The notes under the pieces: generated by a model
Databases searched by the model: none
What the model was told of the DNA's origin: nothing
Seen by the model: the letters and a program-made list of their open reading frames with translations, nothing else
Made by a program: the position numbers and the translations under genes
In this document: piece by piece, positions 26,053-34,244 of the stretch
Numbering within the stretch: position 1 is the first letter of the stretch
Layout: every line of letters starts with the position of its first letter
From: Schumannella luteola
Lineage (GTDB): Bacteria; Actinomycetota; Actinomycetes; Actinomycetales; Microbacteriaceae
DNA length: 64,000 nt
Assembly (NCBI RefSeq): GCF_013408685.1
Contig: NZ_JACBZY010000001.1
Span: forward strand, 1,798,001 to 1,862,000
Direction: 5' to 3'

Positions 26053-26669
26053 GCCGGCTCGACCTCCGCGACGATCTCGGCGGCGGGCTCGCCGAGCTCG
26101 TCCTCGAGCGTCTCGCCGCCGAAGGTGTGCACCGTCCAGCCCTCGGCGCCCTGGCTGAGACGCGACGCGGTCGCGTTGCCGAGGAAGCCGAGCTCGCGGC
26201 CGGTGAGGCTCATGAGCGCCGAGCGGATGATCGTGCCGTGCGCGACGACGATCACGTCGCGGCCGTCGAAGTCCTTCGCGACCTGCTCGAGGGCGCCCAG
26301 CGCGCGCAGACGGGCCTGCTCGTCGTTCTCGAAGCCCTCGGGGTCGCGGTTCGGCCAGCGGCGCATGGCCTCCTCGACCGGAACGCCCTCGGCGTCGCCG
26401 AAGTGCTGCTCGAACCACTGCGGGTAGACGCGGATGAACGGCACCCCGAGCTTCTCGGCGATGAGCTCACCCGTCTCGCGGGCGCGGATCGCGCTCGAGC
26501 TGACGACGGCCGACCAGGCGTGCTCGCCGGCGTCGCGCTCGGCGGCCAGCTTGTCGCCGGCGTCGCGGGCCTGCTGCCGCCCGGTGTCGTTGAGGGGGAT
26601 GTCGCTCGAGCCCTGCATCAGGTGGGCGGCGTTCCAGTCGGTCTCTCCGTGGCGGACGAGTGCGATCAC
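26049..26669 (-). CDS. Histidine phosphatase family protein (first of a tandem pair)
   Basis: The 206-residue product from the GTG at 26669 opens LVRHGETDWNAAHLMQGSSD. It carries the second catalytic histidine in VIVVAHGTIIRSA. An AAGGAG ribosome site lies nine bases before the start. It is the first gene of a three-gene run ending with the serine hydrolase, each joined by a four-base overlap. The substrate may be a sugar phosphate or phosphoglycerate; the sequence does not decide. Confidence 0.88.
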   Translation of the reverse strand: MIALVRHGETDWNAAHLMQGSSDIPLNDTGRQQARDAGDKLAAERDAGEHAWSAVVSSSAIRARETGELIAEKLGVPFIRVYPQWFEQHFGDAEGVPVEEAMRRWPNRDPEGFENDEQARLRALGALEQVAKDFDGRDVIVVAHGTIIRSALMSLTGRELGFLGNATASRLSQGAEGWTVHTFGGETLEDELGEPAAEIVAEVEPA

Positions 26670-26755
26670 GCGGGGTTGCTCCTTAGGTCGACCCCATTCT
26701 CCCGGATGCGCGGTGAACAGCGCCCGGGAGCGTCGCACCTCGCTCTTCGCGAGCC

Positions 26756-27382
26756 TCAGCCGCGACGGCCGAGCGCGAGGCGCGCGGCGACGATCCGGCT
26801 CAGCGCCCGGAACTGCAGCACCCCCGCCACGAGCAGCGTGACGCCGAAGATCGCGAACGCGAGCCCGGAGTGCAGGTCGCGCACGATGACGGCGGCGCTC
26901 GCCGCACCGGTCAGCCCGAGCACGAGGCAGAGCGCGGCGCCGACGCCGCGCCAGAACACGAAGGGCTCGAAGGCGAAGAGCCGCGCGGCGTCGGGGTCGT
27001 CGGCGCCGAGCCCGCGCAGCGAGCCGTGCAGCCGCATCCACCATCCGAGGGCGCGGATCATGCGCGCGTTCGACCAGCCGACGAGCACCATGAGCAGGGC
27101 GCCGACGAGCTGGGCGATGATCCCGCCGGTCAGCGCCCCCGAGTCGCCTCCGTCGACGACGCCCTCGAGCCCGACCAGCAGCCCGAGGACGGCGGTCGCG
27201 AGCGCGAGAGCGCCGAGCAGCACACGGCGTAGACCGAGCCCGCGATGCAGCGTACGGATCGCGGCGAGCGCGTCCTCCGACTGCCCCGACTGCCGCTCGG
27301 CCGCATCCACGACCTGCGTGACGCGGCGCGGCAGCGGCGCCGTGCCGACCCGTCGCGCGGCACGGGCCTCGTCGGATGTCAT
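26756..27382 (-). CDS. Membrane protein of unknown function
   Basis: I do not recognise this 208-residue protein. It has a polar N-terminus with a short basic helix, then four likely membrane helices at about residues 50-75, 85-105, 140-165 and 170-190, and a short basic tail. A TAGCGT hexamer six bases before the ATG suggests leaderless transcription. It diverges from ftsY (73-bp gap) and lies 86 bases before the phosphatase operon. Confidence 0.7.
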   Translation of the reverse strand: MTSDEARAARRVGTAPLPRRVTQVVDAAERQSGQSEDALAAIRTLHRGLGLRRVLLGALALATAVLGLLVGLEGVVDGGDSGALTGGIIAQLVGALLMVLVGWSNARMIRALGWWMRLHGSLRGLGADDPDAARLFAFEPFVFWRGVGAALCLVLGLTGAASAAVIVRDLHSGLAFAIFGVTLLVAGVLQFRALSRIVAARLALGRRG

Positions 27383-27388
27383 GCGCCC

Positions 27389-27394
27389 ACGCTA
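27389..27394 (-). promoter_or_regulatory. Candidate -10 box of the membrane protein gene
   Basis: TAGCGT on the minus strand, six bases before the ATG at 27382. Confidence 0.5.
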
Positions 27395-27443
27395 CGCGGC
27401 ACGTCAGTCCCCAGCCACGGCGGGCCCGCCCGGCCCCGCGGCC

Positions 27444-27449
27444 TAGGCT
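27444..27449 (+). promoter_or_regulatory. Candidate -10 box of ftsY
   Basis: TAGGCT lies six bases before the ftsY ATG, consistent with a leaderless mRNA. Confidence 0.5.
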
Positions 27450-27455
27450 GGGCGC

Positions 27456-28322
27456 ATGGCTTCCTGGTCCCTCGGCGGCGCACTGCGCGGCATGTTCGCC
27501 AAGCGCACGATCGACGACTCCACGTGGGAGGACCTCGAGGACGCCCTGATCGGCGCCGACTTCGGCCCCGACCTGACCGAGCAGATCGTCGACGAGCTGC
27601 GCGCGAAGGTCGACCGCTACCGCACGACCGATCCGAAGGACCTGCAGCGGATGCTGTGCGAGACCATCGAAGAGCGTCTCGCCCGCCTCGACCCGACCCT
27701 CAAGCTCAGCGAGCGCCCCGCGGTGGTGCTCGTGGTCGGTGTCAACGGCGTCGGCAAGACGACCACGATCGGCAAGTTCGCCCGCTTCCTCGTCAACAAC
27801 GGCCGCACCGTCGTCGTCGGCGCGGCCGACACCTTCCGCGCCGCCGCCGTCGAGCAGCTCGCCACCTGGGCCGAGCGCGCCGGGGCGACCGTCGTGCGTC
27901 CGCAGCAGGCGGGGCAGGACCCGGCATCCGTCGCCTTCCAGACCATCGAGCTCGCGAAGAACCAGGGCATCGAGATGGTGCTCGTCGACACCGCCGGCCG
28001 CCTGCAGACCAAGAGCGGCCTCATGGACGAGCTGTCGAAGGTGCGCCGCGTGATCGAGAAGCAGGCGCCGATCAGCGAGGTGCTGCTCGTGCTGGATGCG
28101 ACCACCGGTCAGAACGGACTCGCCCAGGCGGAGGCGTTCATCGAGCACGCCGGGGTCACCGGGCTCGTGCTCACCAAGCTCGACGGCTCGGCGAAGGGCG
28201 GCTTCGTGCTCGCCGTGCAGGAGAAGACGGGCATCCCGATCAAGCTCATCGGCCAGGGCGAGGGCATCGGCGACCTGACCGGATTCACGCCGCACGTGTT
28301 CGCTCAGCAGCTCGTCGGCTGA
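27456..28322 (+). CDS. ftsY: Signal recognition particle receptor FtsY
   Basis: This 288-residue GTPase is the membrane receptor for the signal recognition particle. It has G1 GVNGVGKTTTIGKFA (near residue 95), the insertion-box region with DTFRAAAVEQL, G3 DTAGRLQ and G4 TKLDGSAKGG. It consists of the N and G domains only, without the long acidic A domain of the E. coli protein, and begins directly with ALRGMFAKRTID. The partner Ffh is encoded at 34852. The short form is normal in many Gram-positive bacteria. Confidence 0.96.
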   Translation: MASWSLGGALRGMFAKRTIDDSTWEDLEDALIGADFGPDLTEQIVDELRAKVDRYRTTDPKDLQRMLCETIEERLARLDPTLKLSERPAVVLVVGVNGVGKTTTIGKFARFLVNNGRTVVVGAADTFRAAAVEQLATWAERAGATVVRPQQAGQDPASVAFQTIELAKNQGIEMVLVDTAGRLQTKSGLMDELSKVRRVIEKQAPISEVLLVLDATTGQNGLAQAEAFIEHAGVTGLVLTKLDGSAKGGFVLAVQEKTGIPIKLIGQGEGIGDLTGFTPHVFAQQLVG

Positions 28323-28362
28323 CATCCGGCTCCGAGCCTGCGCCCGTGTCGGCGGCCCGGCC

Positions 28363-28368
28363 TAGCCT
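28363..28368 (+). promoter_or_regulatory. Candidate -10 box of the VOC protein gene
   Basis: TAGCCT lies six bases before the ATG at 28375. Confidence 0.5.
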
Positions 28369-28374
28369 GCGGGC

Positions 28375-29235
28375 ATGGCCGAGGGAACCGCGACGAACCC
28401 GCACACCTATCCGCAGGGCGTGCCCTGCTGGATCGACACCGCCCAGCCGGATCCGCCGGCGGCGAGCCGCTTCTACGGCGAGCTGCTCGGCTGGAGCTTC
28501 CACGAGGCGATGCCGCCGGGCGCGCCCGGCAGCTACCTGATCGCGCAGCGGAACGGCAAGGATGCGGCCGCGATCGCGCCGCTGGCCGATGCCGCGACCG
28601 GCGGCGCCTCCGCCGAGTGGGTGACCTACATCGCGGTCGACGACGTCGACGCGATGGCCGCCCGCGCCGAGGAGCTCGGCGGAGCCCTGCTCGAGCCGCC
28701 GCAGGATGCCGGACCGGGCGGGCGCTACGCGACCGTGCGCGACCCCTCGGGCGCCGTGTTCCGGCTCTGGCAGGCGCGCCGGCGGATCGGCTCGCAGATC
28801 AACAACACCCCCGGCAGCTGGAACTTCAGCGACCTCCACGTCCCCGACGTCGCTGCCGCTCTCGGCTTCTATCGCGACCTCTTCGGCTGGACCGTCACTG
28901 ACATGGGCCCGGATGCCGGCGCGATGATCGGCGTTCCGGGCTACGGCGACCACCTCGAGTCGACGGTCGATCCCGACATCCGCGTGCGGCAGGCAGACGC
29001 CCCTCCGGGCTTCGCCGACGTCATCGGCGGGGCAGTGGAGGCGGCCGACGGCGAGAGCCCGAACTGGCACGTGACCTTCTCGGTCGCCGATCGTGACGCG
29101 AGCGCGGCCGAGGCCGAACGGCTCGGCGGCCTCGTGCTCGCCCGGGCCGAGGGCGTCTGGGCGGCGACCGCGCGCATCCGCGACCCCTGGGGCGCCGAGT
29201 TCACGCTGAGTCAGTTCACCGGGCCGGCGGACTGA
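28375..29235 (+). CDS. VOC family protein with two glyoxalase-like domains
   Basis: The 286-residue protein has two vicinal oxygen chelate domains in tandem. The first starts GVPCWIDTAQPDPPAASRFY and ends DPSGAVFRLWQ. The second starts NNTPGSWNFSDLHVPDVAAA and ends DPWGAEFTLSQF. This two-domain form is frequent in actinobacteria; members bind small ligands or act as resistance or isomerase enzymes, so I cannot name the reaction. Its last 20 bases overlap the end of the convergent regulator gene. The latter and the aldo/keto reductase nearby hint at detoxification. Confidence 0.87.
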   Translation: MAEGTATNPHTYPQGVPCWIDTAQPDPPAASRFYGELLGWSFHEAMPPGAPGSYLIAQRNGKDAAAIAPLADAATGGASAEWVTYIAVDDVDAMAARAEELGGALLEPPQDAGPGGRYATVRDPSGAVFRLWQARRRIGSQINNTPGSWNFSDLHVPDVAAALGFYRDLFGWTVTDMGPDAGAMIGVPGYGDHLESTVDPDIRVRQADAPPGFADVIGGAVEAADGESPNWHVTFSVADRDASAAEAERLGGLVLARAEGVWAATARIRDPWGAEFTLSQFTGPAD

Positions 29236-30148
29236 CCTCGGCACCGTCGGCGTCCCCGGCACGCTCCGAGTCTTCGGCGCGCTCGTCTCCTTCGGCGCGC
29301 TCGGTCGCGTCCCAGCTGGCCAGCAGCTGCAGCGCCTCGCGGCTCGACGCGTCGAGCGGGTGGTACACGAAGACATGCAACGACGCATCCGCGGGCACGG
29401 TCAGCGCCTCGAAGCCGAGTTCGAGGTCGCCGACGATCGGGTGATGCAGGAGCTTGCGCCCCGTGCGGTGGTGCTTCACGTCGTGCGCGGCCCAGCGGTG
29501 CGAGAACTCCGGGCTCTGCGTCGCGAGCTGGCCGATCAACGTCGACAGCTCGCGGTCGTCCGGATGCGCGCCGGCATACCCGCGCAGCACCGCCACGATG
29601 TCGTCGGCGTTGCGCTCCCAGTCGACGAAGAACTCGCGCGCGAGCGGATCGAGGAACGTGAAGAGCGCATTGTTGCCCTGCGCGATCTCGCTGCCGAACA
29701 GCGGGCTGTAGAGCGCACGGGCGAGGGGATTCGCGGCGAGCACCTCGAAGCGGTGGTTGCGCACCCAGGCCGGCATCCCGGTCATCGACTCGAGCATCGC
29801 GATCAGGCCGGCGCTCACGGTCGTCGTCGTCGCGAACCGACTACCTGCGGCGCCGCGTCGACCCGGTCCGGCGGAGGCGCGCGCGAGATCGAACAGGTGC
29901 TGCCGCTCGGCGTCGTCGAGCTGCAGGGCGTCGGCGAGGGCGTGCAGCACCTCGTCGGAGACGCCGGAGAGATTGCCGCGCTCGATGCGCACGTACCAGT
30001 CGACCGAGATCGCCGCGAGCACCGCGACCTCCTCGCGCCGCAGTCCGGGAACCCGCCGGTTGCCGCCGGCGCTGAGTCCCGCGCTCTCGGGCGTGATCCG
30101 TGAGCGCCGCGACCGCAGGAACTCGGAGATCTCGCCGCGCAGGTCCAT
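29216..30148 (-). CDS. XRE-type transcriptional regulator with MmyB-like ligand domain
   Basis: This 310-residue regulator begins with a helix-turn-helix: GLRREEVAVLAAISVDWYVRIERG (about residues 35-58). A larger C-terminal domain follows, with the family pattern VRNHRFEVLAANPLARALYS and later HPIVGDLELGFEAL, as in MmyB-like proteins. It is divergent from the aldo/keto reductase gene with 126 bases between them, so it probably controls that gene and perhaps itself. A TAGCGT box lies six bases before its ATG. The last 20 residues are acidic and vary in such proteins. Confidence 0.9.
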   Translation of the reverse strand: MDLRGEISEFLRSRRSRITPESAGLSAGGNRRVPGLRREEVAVLAAISVDWYVRIERGNLSGVSDEVLHALADALQLDDAERQHLFDLARASAGPGRRGAAGSRFATTTTVSAGLIAMLESMTGMPAWVRNHRFEVLAANPLARALYSPLFGSEIAQGNNALFTFLDPLAREFFVDWERNADDIVAVLRGYAGAHPDDRELSTLIGQLATQSPEFSHRWAAHDVKHHRTGRKLLHHPIVGDLELGFEALTVPADASLHVFVYHPLDASSREALQLLASWDATERAEGDERAEDSERAGDADGAEVSPPAR

Positions 30149-30154
30149 GCCGTC

Positions 30155-30160
30155 ACGCTA
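30155..30160 (-). promoter_or_regulatory. Candidate -10 box of the MmyB-like regulator gene
   Basis: TAGCGT on the minus strand, six bases before the ATG at 30148. Nearby, GGGGT (30182-30186) and ACCCC (30196-30200) form a small inverted repeat that could be an operator for the divergent pair; this is only suggestive. Confidence 0.45.
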
Positions 30161-30274
30161 GTCCGCGCCGCGGCGCCGAAGGGGGTGCTGGCGATACCCC
30201 GAACGACCGGCCCTCCCGCCGTGCGCTGCGAGAGAGTGCACTGGATGCCGAAGACCACACGACAGGAGTCCCCG

Positions 30275-31177
30275 ATGCCGACCACGACGATCGACGACCT
30301 CATCCTCAACAACGGCGTCACGCTGCCCCCGATCGGGCTCGGCGTGTTCCAGAGCCCGCCCGCCGAGACCAGTGCCGCGGTCGCCACCGCGCTCGAGCTC
30401 GGCTACCGCCACGTCGACACGGCTGCGGCGTACGCGAACGAGCGTGAGGTGGGCGAGGGCATCCGCGCCTCGGGCGTCGCGCGCGACGACATCATCATCG
30501 AGACGAAGGTCTGGCCGAGCGACTACGGGCGCGACGAGACCCGGCACGCCTTCGACAAGGCGGCGGCGAAGCTCGGCGTCGACCGCATCGACGTGCTGAT
30601 CCTGCACCAGCCCGCGCCCGCCGGCTTCGACCGCACGGTCGCCGCGTACCTGGTCCTGCAGCAGCTGCTCGCCGACGGCGCCGTGCGCGCGATCGGGGTG
30701 AGCAACTTCATGCCGCAGCACCTCGACCGGCTGCTCGCCGAGGTGGATGTCGTCCCGCAGCTCAACCAGGTCGAGCTGCACCCCTACTTCGCCCAGCCGG
30801 AGGTGCAGGCGGCGGATGCGCGCCACGGCATCCTCACCCAGGCCTGGTCGCCGATCGGCGGCATCACGTTCTACCCGGGCCCCTGGGGCGACGACCGGCG
30901 CAGCGTTCTCGCCGACCCGACGATCGCCGAGATCGCGGCGGCGCACGGCAAGAGCCCGGCTCAGGTCATGCTGCGCTGGGGGATGCAACAGGGACGCTCG
31001 GTGATCCCGAAGTCGACCAACCCGGCGCGCATCGCCGAGAACCTCGCGGTGTTCGACTTCGCGCTCTCGGCCGACGAGCTGGCCACGATCGACGCGCTCG
31101 ACACCGGCCGTCGCAGCGGCCCCGATCCCGACAGCGCCCGCACCGACCTGTTCGACCGGGTCATCCCCGAGGCCTGA
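30275..31177 (+). CDS. Aldo/keto reductase
   Basis: This 300-residue NADPH-dependent oxidoreductase has the catalytic tetrad in place: Asp and Tyr in HVDTAAAYANE, Lys in ETKVW and His in LILHQP. The C-terminal cofactor site reads VIPKSTNPARIAENL. It resembles the 2,5-diketo-D-gluconate reductase-like group. The ATG at 30275 has an AGGAG ribosome site six bases upstream; earlier starts lack one. It is divergent from an MmyB-like regulator, which probably controls it. The natural substrate is an aldehyde or ketone, unknown in detail. Confidence 0.93.
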   Translation: MPTTTIDDLILNNGVTLPPIGLGVFQSPPAETSAAVATALELGYRHVDTAAAYANEREVGEGIRASGVARDDIIIETKVWPSDYGRDETRHAFDKAAAKLGVDRIDVLILHQPAPAGFDRTVAAYLVLQQLLADGAVRAIGVSNFMPQHLDRLLAEVDVVPQLNQVELHPYFAQPEVQAADARHGILTQAWSPIGGITFYPGPWGDDRRSVLADPTIAEIAAAHGKSPAQVMLRWGMQQGRSVIPKSTNPARIAENLAVFDFALSADELATIDALDTGRRSGPDPDSARTDLFDRVIPEA

Positions 31178-31212
31178 GCCGGCATCAGCGCGGGCTCAGC
31201 GCGGGAGCGGGC

Positions 31213-31995
31213 TCAGGCGCGCTCCCGCACCCGCGTCAGCACCTCGAGGATGACCTCGAGCACCTCGCTCGAATGCGTCAGGTGCACCATGTGCTCGGCC
31301 CCCGGCCAGCTGATGAGCGGCGCGTCGAGCGCGGTCGCCACCCGGGCGTGCGCGCGGTGGATCGGGTGGTCGGGCCGGCGATCGGCTGTCACCACGGCGG
31401 CCGGCACGCGCGGCAGCCGCGTCGGGTCGAAGCTCAGCGCCTCCTCGGCGAATCCGACGACCGCCCGACCGAGCTGGACGAAGTCGGCGTCGGTCATCTT
31501 CAGCGCGGCCGCCCGCTCGGGTGCGGCCATCCCGTGGCGCCGCGCCGAGCGCGCGGTCGTCGAACGCAGCAGTGCGCGCAGCAGGCTTCCGAGCACGGGG
31601 ACGCGCTGCAGCCGCACCCCGGCGGCGGCGGTCTTCTCGAGCTGCAGGGCGAGCGGCGGGTCGGTGATCGGCGAGGCGTCGAGCAGCACGAGCCCTGCCA
31701 CGTCGGCGGGATGGTCGCGGGCGAGCAGCAGCGCCGCGGCGGCCCCGAGACTCTGCCCGATCGCGACGACGGGGCCGACGCCGAGGCCGGCGATCGTCGC
31801 GTGCAGGGCGTCGCTCAGCCCGGCGAGCGATGCCGGCTCGGTCGACGAACCGGAACCGGGCCGGTCGTGCAGGATCACCCGGAACCCGTGGGTGGCGAGC
31901 GCCTCGGGCAGTCCCGGGAAGAAGCCCTCGACGGCTTCGGCGCCGCCGGGGAGCAGCAGGATGGCGGGTCCGGTGTCGCCGAGGATGCGCGTCAT
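31213..31995 (-). CDS. Alpha/beta hydrolase
   Basis: This 260-residue hydrolase has the nucleophile elbow GQSLG (Ser82), an early oxyanion region LLLPGGAEAV, and a C-terminal His in PGAEHMVHLTHS. A cap segment lies between about residues 125 and 190. No signal peptide is seen. It lies downstream of the D-alanyl-D-alanine carboxypeptidase gene on the same strand, with 76 bases between, but has its own TAGGGT box seven bases before the ATG. Substrate unknown. Confidence 0.87.
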   Translation of the reverse strand: MTRILGDTGPAILLLPGGAEAVEGFFPGLPEALATHGFRVILHDRPGSGSSTEPASLAGLSDALHATIAGLGVGPVVAIGQSLGAAAALLLARDHPADVAGLVLLDASPITDPPLALQLEKTAAAGVRLQRVPVLGSLLRALLRSTTARSARRHGMAAPERAAALKMTDADFVQLGRAVVGFAEEALSFDPTRLPRVPAAVVTADRRPDHPIHRAHARVATALDAPLISWPGAEHMVHLTHSSEVLEVILEVLTRVRERA

Positions 31996-32002
31996 GCCAG
32001 CG

Positions 32003-32008
32003 ACCCTA
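32003..32008 (-). promoter_or_regulatory. Candidate -10 box of the alpha/beta hydrolase gene
   Basis: TAGGGT on the minus strand, seven bases before the ATG at 31995. Confidence 0.45.
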
Positions 32009-32071
32009 GGAGCCGAGCCGCAATGCCAGCCGTGCGCCGTCAGCCGTGCGCCGAGGCCGACTGCCGCCGGC

Positions 32072-33427
32072 CTACCAGCGCAGCACCTCGGCCGGATGTG
32101 TCAGCCGCCACTCGGTCGTCGGCTTCGTGATCGTCCCCTTGAGCACGACCGGCACGCTCGCCGACCGCGAACCCGCCGTGTAGACGACGGTGCCGATCCG
32201 CTCGCCGTCGCGGCCTGTCTTCAGTGCGGTCGTCGTCATCTTCGCGGTGACCTTCGCGTCCGACCAGGTCACCAGTCGCGCGGTGTCGCCGAGAGTCATC
32301 GTCGCCGTCGAACCCCACGCGGTGCGGTAGGTGCCGACCTCCGTGCCGACCTCGCCGACGATCGTGTCGCTGAACCCGGCCCGCAGGGCGTCGAGCCAGG
32401 CGCGCACATCCGTGACGATCTGTTCGCGGCCGCTGCCGAGGATCACGCCGACGACCTGCAGCGGGGCGTCGATGCCCGCGACCTTCACGTTCGCGGAGAA
32501 CAGCAGATTCACTCCGACGTCGTCGAGCGTGCCGGTCTTGATGCCGTTCACCCCGTCGATGCCGAGCGCCGGATTCGTCGTCGAGAGCGTCGGAAGCCCG
32601 GCGACCTCGAGGCTGTGCAGCCCGACGATCTGCGCGAGCGCGGGATCGGCCATCACGAGCTTGCCGAGTGCGAGCAGATCGGCGGGGGTGCTCGTGTTGC
32701 GCGAGTCGAGTCCGGTCGGCTCGGCGAAGGTCGTGCTGGTGAGGCCGTGCTTCTTCAGCCAGCTGCGCGCCGCCGACACGAACGCCGGCTGCGAGCCGAA
32801 GGCCCAGGTCGACACCGCCTCGGCGTAGTTCGAAGCGGAGGCGACGAGCATCGTCGCGATCGCGTCGCGCTCGCTCATCCGCGTGCCCTCGGGCATCGCC
32901 GCGATCGTCGCGTTCAGCACGTAGTACTTGTCGTAGAGGTCGTGAGCGGCCTTGTCGAAGGTGATCGTGGGCCCGGTGCCGCCGTCGCCGAGCGGCTTGC
33001 GGTCGAGCACGACGAGCGCGGTCACGAGCTTGCTGATGCTGGCCATCGGCTTGGCCGCGTCGCCGCCCGACGCCGTCAGGATGCCCGAGGCGCCGGCGCC
33101 GAGGAACTCGTCAGCGCCCGCGACGCTCACCGCGAACTCGCCCGCCGGAGTCGGGAACGCGACGGCGGGGGAGGAGTCGACGACCGGCGCCTTCGCGGTG
33201 CCCGACGGCATCCCGACGGGCGCGGTGAGCGTCGCGAAGACGTAGCCGCCCGCCAGCGCCGCGATCACCACGACCGTCACGATCGCAGCGATCGTGCTGC
33301 GCCGCCGGCGGCGCCGGTCGCGGGCGCGCTCCGCCGCCTCAGCGGCCGGATCAGCTCGGCGTCGCGACTCGGCCGCATCGCTCGTGCGCATGATCCAGGC
33401 GAGGCGATCGAGGTCGTCGTGGGGCAC
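32072..33427 (-). CDS. D-alanyl-D-alanine carboxypeptidase (peptidase S11)
   Basis: The product is about 451 residues from the GTG at 33427. A basic cytoplasmic segment and one membrane helix (about residues 44-66) anchor it. The outer domain carries the three penicillin-binding motifs: SISK at residues 130-133, SASN in MLVASASNYAEA, and KTG in NGIKTGTLDD. It would trim the fifth D-alanine from peptidoglycan side chains. The start is uncertain; an ATG at 33391 and longer forms are in frame. The 305-bp gap upstream is described under the doxX leader. Confidence 0.88.
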   Translation of the reverse strand: MPHDDLDRLAWIMRTSDAAESRRRADPAAEAAERARDRRRRRRSTIAAIVTVVVIAALAGGYVFATLTAPVGMPSGTAKAPVVDSSPAVAFPTPAGEFAVSVAGADEFLGAGASGILTASGGDAAKPMASISKLVTALVVLDRKPLGDGGTGPTITFDKAAHDLYDKYYVLNATIAAMPEGTRMSERDAIATMLVASASNYAEAVSTWAFGSQPAFVSAARSWLKKHGLTSTTFAEPTGLDSRNTSTPADLLALGKLVMADPALAQIVGLHSLEVAGLPTLSTTNPALGIDGVNGIKTGTLDDVGVNLLFSANVKVAGIDAPLQVVGVILGSGREQIVTDVRAWLDALRAGFSDTIVGEVGTEVGTYRTAWGSTATMTLGDTARLVTWSDAKVTAKMTTTALKTGRDGERIGTVVYTAGSRSASVPVVLKGTITKPTTEWRLTHPAEVLRW

Positions 33428-33604
33428 TGCGGTGGTCCGTTCGCGTGATCGAACCGGCTCGAGAACCCGCAGCCGGCATCGGATCATAGGCACCGCACAC
33501 CGCACGCGACCTCGGTGTCAGCCCTCGTGTCGCGCATCCTGCCGACCGATCTGTCCACCCCGGGCCCTGTCACGCGGCGTGATCCGCCTGCGAGGCAGAC
33601 TCGG

Positions 33605-33713
33605 CCCACCCCCGAACGGGGTACAGTGGGTGGGGCGAAACGCCCACCCGGGGCTGGCAAGGGCCCGGGAGGGAGCGGCGAAGCCTCCCGCGGCGGGTCC
33701 ATGCGCGCGCATG
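33605..33713 (+). promoter_or_regulatory. Structured 5' leader of doxX with three inverted repeats
   Basis: After a possible -10 box TACAGT (33622-33627) there are three dyads. Hairpin A spans 33628-33649 (GGGTGGGGCG, loop AAA, CGCCCACCC). Hairpin B spans about 33671-33689, with stem GGC and GCC around a GAA loop and an outer GGGA/TCCC stem. A perfect 16-base palindrome, TCCATGCGCGCATGGA, lies at 33698-33713. The left arm of hairpin A can also pair with CCCACCC at 33605-33611, so two folds compete. The rest of the 33428-33732 gap shows nothing else that I recognise. Confidence 0.5.
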
Positions 33714-33732
33714 GAGTGTCAGCGTCGAGGGC

Positions 33733-34179
33733 ATGAGAGCACCCACCTCGATCGCCCTGCTGCTGCTCCGCGTCGTCCTCGGCGTGGTCTTCATCGCCCA
33801 CGGTCTGCAGAAGCTGGCCCAGGGCGGAATCGCCGGAACCGCCCAGGGCTTCGGCCAGATGGGCGTGCCGCTTCCCGAGATCGCCGCGCCCGCGATCATC
33901 GCCCTCGAGATCGGCGGGGGAGCCCTGCTGATCCTCGGTCTCGCCAGTCGCATCCTCGGCGCCCTGCTCGCCGTCGACATGATCGTCGCCTGGGGCCTCG
34001 TGCACGCCGGCTCGGGTTTCTTCGCGCAGGACGGCGGCTTCGAGTACGTGCTCGTGCTGGCCGTCGTCGGCGCCGCGATCGCGGTCGCCGGACCCGGACG
34101 CTTCGCGGTGGATGCCGCCCTCGGCGGCGTCGTGCGGTCGCGTCGTCAGCGCCGCACCCTCACCCCGGCCCGCGCCTGA
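33733..34179 (+). CDS. DoxX family membrane protein
   Basis: This 148-residue protein has four membrane helices and the DoxX opening ALLLLRVVLGVVFIAHGLQK. The next helix includes IIALEIGGGALLILGLASRI. DoxX proteins are small membrane subunits linked to oxidoreductases and redox stress; mycobacterial relatives form a complex with superoxide dismutase. No such partner is adjacent here. GAGG lies just before the ATG. The gene follows a long structured leader and ends in a hairpin shared with the convergent gene. Confidence 0.9.
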   Translation: MRAPTSIALLLLRVVLGVVFIAHGLQKLAQGGIAGTAQGFGQMGVPLPEIAAPAIIALEIGGGALLILGLASRILGALLAVDMIVAWGLVHAGSGFFAQDGGFEYVLVLAVVGAAIAVAGPGRFAVDAALGGVVRSRRQRRTLTPARA

Positions 34180-34197
34180 CGCGGATCCCGACCCAGC

Positions 34198-34244
34198 ACA
34201 CGGACGCCCCGTCCCGCTCACGCGGGGCGGGGCATCCGCCGTGT
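34198..34244. terminator. Bidirectional hairpin between doxX and the gamma-carbonic anhydrase-like gene
   Basis: A long GC-rich stem pairs ACACGG...ACGCCCCGTCCCGC with GCGGGGCGGGGCAT...CCGTGT, with a three-base bulge and one mismatch. It lies between two convergent genes and can end both transcripts. Confidence 0.75.
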
